Source: JBELMB01 sp042088665 (GTDB lineage Bacteria > Pseudomonadota > Alphaproteobacteria > Rhodobacterales > Rhodobacteraceae). Taken from it: a stretch of 8,083 nucleotides of DNA. Position 1 is the first letter of the stretch. Every line of letters starts with the position of its first letter. The stretch lies in contig JBELMB010000226.1 of the NCBI GenBank assembly GCA_042088665.1, positions 1-8,083 on the forward strand, read 5' to 3'. The notes under the pieces were generated by a model. It was not told the origin of the DNA, searched no databases, and saw only the letters and a list, made by a program, of their open reading frames with translations. Below, piece by piece: positions 5,348 through 8,083 of this stretch. The translations under genes and the position numbers were made by a program.

Positions 5348-7844
5348 GAGGGTTTTGTAAGTTTTCCATGACATCCGCAGGATTTTTTTGCGCGCTGCGC
5401 TTGTCCATCCACGAGGCCATCAACCCTGCAACCCGCACGGCATTGGCGTTGCGAACGATGGACTGATGGTTGCACTTCACCGTTAGTATCTCTGCCTCAG
5501 GATCGACGGCTGCGCGCCAGGATGCCTCCTTTGCCGCGCGATGCGGGTTCTCTTCGAGGCTCATGAAGATCTGTACCGGAGGCACCGGGCCATGCTTCAG
5601 GTCATAGGCAAAGAAGGCTGTTTCGTCGGCCACAGGCAGTTCGTCTGTAACACCACCCAAAAGGATGTGACGCGCCCGTTGGACCGTACGCGCAAGGTCG
5701 CCCTGTTTGAACAATGGCGAAAAGATCCGCCGCCATTTCCAACTGCGGTGGTCAGGCTCGTACTGCACCAACGTCGGATCCAGAAGAATAAGACCACGCG
5801 GAGCATGGCCAAGCTGTGCAAGAGCACGCGCGGTTTCCAGCGCCGTGTGGGTGCCCGCGCTGTAGCCGGCAACATAGACGTCGCCGTGTCCCGCGTGATC
5901 AAGGATGGCGCGCGCCGCCCGCATGCCAAAATCCTGCGGAGGTTCAGGCAGGATGCCCGTCACCTGGCCCGGCACCCGGGCATGGACACCATGGATCTGG
6001 CGCTGTCCCGGCATGGCCTGACATAGTCGCAGCCAGGGTGAAAACTCGCTGTTTTCCACCGGCAAAAGATAGAGCGGCACGGTTTGCTCGTCCACCACGT
6101 CATCTGCACGCAACGTGACGACAGCGGGGGACTGCCGGGCAACATGGTCAACGATGTCTTGTATGCTCGCTCCCCTGAGCACGAGGTTCTCATAGCCGAC
6201 ACGGGCCTTGCAGATCCGTTCGACGGCAAGAACCATCTCCATGGCTTGCAGGCTGTCTCCACCGACATCAAAGAAGTCGGACGTTCGGTCAAACGCGCCG
6301 TGGCCAAGGATCTGTTCCCAGATCTCGGCGATCTGAATTTCGGAGTGAGACCACGTTGTTCTTTCGGGGACCGCTTGGGACCGGGCGTCTTCGGCGGGAT
6401 CGCGCAGGGCCCGCCGCAGTATTTTGCCCGTTCCGGTGCGGGGCAAAGCTTCGTAGTGCAGAAAATAGTTCGGCACCATGTAAGACGGCAGAGCGTTTGC
6501 CATCGCCGATTTGAGCGTGGCGGGGTCCTGAGGCGCTCCTTCATAGTGCCCGGACAAATAGCGCACGCCGGTTGGGGCCACATGACTGGTCACGGCCGCC
6601 TTGGTGATGTCGGGCAATTGACGCAAGACGGCTTCGACCTCGGAATACCGGACGGAGTAGCCGCGGATCTTGACCTGGTCATCGGCGCGCCCCACCAACG
6701 TCAATTGACCATCATCGGACATCCAGCCGAGATCACCCGTGTTGAGCGCGCGTGTACCGTCCGCCTCTTGCCAATACACGCCTTTGGTCTTTTCCGGGTT
6801 GTTGTAGTAACCGCTCGCCAGATGGCGTGCCTTGACGACGACCACACCTGTAGTGCCAGTGGGCAGGGAGGCGCCGTCGTCGTCAAGAATGTCGATGCGG
6901 GTGCCTTCGACCATCTGCCCGACGGGAAGACCCGGTCCGGAAACCGGCACGCCATGGGTATGAACGTGTTGTGCAACAAAGCTACATTCCGTCGACCCGA
7001 GGAAATTCATCAGGCGCGCGTTTGGTGGTGTTATCCGCTCAAAGGCAGCGACATCGCTCCGTGTGACGAGTTCACCCGCCAAGCGGACGGTTTGCAGCTT
7101 TGGCAGGACCGAAGGTGTGGCGCCAGCCAGGGCCCGGAATGCGGCTGTATATGTCTGGGTCGCGGTGATGCCTTGGGTTTGCATCCAAACATTCAGGCCC
7201 GCCGTTCCTTGGGCCTTCAGGTCGTAGTGATGCGTTTCCGCCCCGGTGTTTGCGCCGATCAGAAACGTGTCGAGCCACATTTCACCAAAATTGGCGATCT
7301 TGTCGCGATGGGTCAGGCCCGATGACACGGTCTGACGCATGAGATAATGCTGCAACGTGGCGCGGTCTACTGCCACCAACTTTGGCTTGCCAGTGGAACC
7401 GGATGTGGGCTCCAACCAAACAAGACGATTGTCGGCGTGCAATCTCTGCGCATTCAAAGCGTGGTCTTGGCGGGAGAAGTGGATCGGCGTGCAGTTCAGG
7501 TCCTTGACAAAATCTTCCATCTCTGATGTTTCGACCAACATTGCAGTGATGTTTGCCGTTTCAAGCATGTGTTGGCGTTTGGCCGGATCCTCCTTGGGAT
7601 CGACAACCAGATAGGGCACGCCAGCTTTGATGCATCCCAAAGCGACGATGGTCTTCGCAATCATGGAAGATCTGGCAAAACCAACGACAGCATCCGTGCC
7701 TGCCAAATCTTTGAGACGCAGGCAAAGCGCGTTTGATGCGCGGTCCAGGTTCGAAAAATTTAGCGCACCGCTCTGGTCTGACATGGCGCAAGTGTCAGGT
7801 CGGATGACAACCTGCGTTGCGAAGTTCTTGAGAAACCTGTCCAT
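5328..7844 (-). CDS. Single-module NRPS-like synthetase: adenylation - carrier protein - thioesterase
   Basis: An 838-residue protein, started at the ATG at 7844 (MDRFLKNF), where adenylation domains normally begin; the open frame runs 61 codons further up but with atypical sequence. The adenylation domain (about 1-490) shows A3 TSGSTGKPK (147-155), A5 NFLGSTE (280-286), A7 TGDLGW (369-374), A8 GRADDQVKIRGYSV (385-398) and A10 TGTGK with Lys474. The carrier domain (498-568) has GGDSL with phosphopantetheine Ser531. The thioesterase (589-814) has GYSAG with Ser662, Asp689 27 residues later, and His793 in NHQS. There is no condensation, ketoreductase or methyltransferase domain. The enzyme should activate an acid as AMP ester, load it on the carrier and release or dimerise it. 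The A4 region reads FGEMW (186-190), with Gly where amino-acid domains have Asp. Product unknown; no phosphopantetheinyl transferase or exporter is in view. Confidence 0.9.
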   Translation of the reverse strand: MDRFLKNFATQVVIRPDTCAMSDQSGALNFSNLDRASNALCLRLKDLAGTDAVVGFARSSMIAKTIVALGCIKAGVPYLVVDPKEDPAKRQHMLETANITAMLVETSEMEDFVKDLNCTPIHFSRQDHALNAQRLHADNRLVWLEPTSGSTGKPKLVAVDRATLQHYLMRQTVSSGLTHRDKIANFGEMWLDTFLIGANTGAETHHYDLKAQGTAGLNVWMQTQGITATQTYTAAFRALAGATPSVLPKLQTVRLAGELVTRSDVAAFERITPPNARLMNFLGSTECSFVAQHVHTHGVPVSGPGLPVGQMVEGTRIDILDDDGASLPTGTTGVVVVKARHLASGYYNNPEKTKGVYWQEADGTRALNTGDLGWMSDDGQLTLVGRADDQVKIRGYSVRYSEVEAVLRQLPDITKAAVTSHVAPTGVRYLSGHYEGAPQDPATLKSAMANALPSYMVPNYFLHYEALPRTGTGKILRRALRDPAEDARSQAVPERTTWSHSEIQIAEIWEQILGHGAFDRTSDFFDVGGDSLQAMEMVLAVERICKARVGYENLVLRGASIQDIVDHVARQSPAVVTLRADDVVDEQTVPLYLLPVENSEFSPWLRLCQAMPGQRQIHGVHARVPGQVTGILPEPPQDFGMRAARAILDHAGHGDVYVAGYSAGTHTALETARALAQLGHAPRGLILLDPTLVQYEPDHRSWKWRRIFSPLFKQGDLARTVQRARHILLGGVTDELPVADETAFFAYDLKHGPVPPVQIFMSLEENPHRAAKEASWRAAVDPEAEILTVKCNHQSIVRNANAVRVAGLMASWMDKRSAQKNPADVMENLQNPLAVPAA

Positions 7845-8083
7845 AGAGATCTTGCCCGTCAGATCTTGTTTGTTCAGGGAGATAGGTAGGTGAAAAAATG
7901 GACAGGAACGTGGAATATTCGTGCCAATGTCGGGGAAGCCAGGCGTGACGCGACATATGAGCTCGGTGGAGCCCCCATAACTACGGGGATTTAGCCAACC
8001 AATGTGGAAACTCGCCTGCGAAATCAACCGTCTTTGGAGTTTATGCTTTTGTATTATTTTTGTTATTTTGTTGTTGTTTTAGT
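7845..8083 (-). other. Gene-free leader region upstream of the synthetase, with an A-rich end
   Basis: These 239 bases hold no convincing gene. The minus-strand frame is open but lacks family likeness. Visible elements are a direct repeat AGATCTTG (7847-7854 and 7861-7868) next to the start codon, a palindrome GAATATTC (7913-7920), and CCCC/GGGG arms that could form a small hairpin in the leader. The last 43 bases (8041-8083) have about 19% GC and, on the minus strand, a single G, with ACAACAACAA-type repeats. No clear Shine-Dalgarno site precedes the ATG and no convincing promoter was found. The region may carry the promoter, an unstructured leader or a silencer-binding tract. Confidence 0.5.

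Noticed and set aside
6084..7325. Long open frame on the plus strand (413 codons) opposite the synthetase
   Set aside because: It lies wholly antisense to clear adenylation-domain coding sequence, shows no family motif, and is expected as a by-product of GC-rich codon bias.
7845..8027. N-terminal extension of the synthetase by 61 residues from a TTG
   Set aside because: The extra residues do not resemble any adenylation-domain N-terminus and the ATG at 7844 gives the normal start of the fold.

Overview
The window looks like chromosomal DNA from a GC-rich alphaproteobacterium, most likely of the Rhodobacterales/Roseobacter type. That placement is an inference from codon use, gene content and gene families; no taxonomic marker other than one tRNA is present. 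It holds six protein genes (one cut by the left edge), one initiator tRNA gene and several candidate control sites.

Left part (1-2175, + strand): the end of a tungstate/molybdate-type ABC transporter operon. It comprises the C-terminal part of the ATPase (TupC-like), the periplasmic oxyanion-binding protein (TupA-like) and, 9 bases later, a cytosolic protein that joins a small excisionase-type helix-turn-helix to a periplasmic-binding-protein-like ligand domain. The permease gene (TupB) is not in the window and presumably lies upstream. The likely logic is ATPase plus binding protein for uptake, with the HTH-PBP protein sensing the same or a related ligand inside the cell.

Middle part (2172-5177): two LysR-family regulators flank an exported protein with two tandem SnoaL/NTF2-like domains. 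The first LysR gene (minus strand) runs head-on into the HTH-PBP gene; their stop codons overlap by three bases. It has a perfect 13-base T-N11-A dyad just upstream that overlaps a candidate -35 box, suggesting autoregulation. The second LysR gene (plus strand) is divergent from the SnoaL-like gene across 120 bases, the classic arrangement for a LysR regulator and its target.

Right part (5226-8083, minus strand): a single-module NRPS-like synthetase with the order adenylation, carrier protein, thioesterase and no condensation domain. It is followed 25 bases later by an initiator tRNA-fMet gene. The amino-group-anchoring Asp of the adenylation pocket appears to be Gly, so the substrate may not be an ordinary amino acid. 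A-T-TE enzymes of this shape are known to make furanones and quinones from aryl-pyruvates, but the product here cannot be read from the sequence. The tRNA has all initiator hallmarks except that the first of the three anticodon-stem G:C pairs is A:U. Upstream of the synthetase, 239 bases hold no gene and end in a very A-rich, nearly G-free stretch (on the coding strand).

The candidates most worth follow-up are the A-T-TE synthetase and the HTH-PBP sensor. No CRISPR array, transposase, integrase or rRNA is visible.
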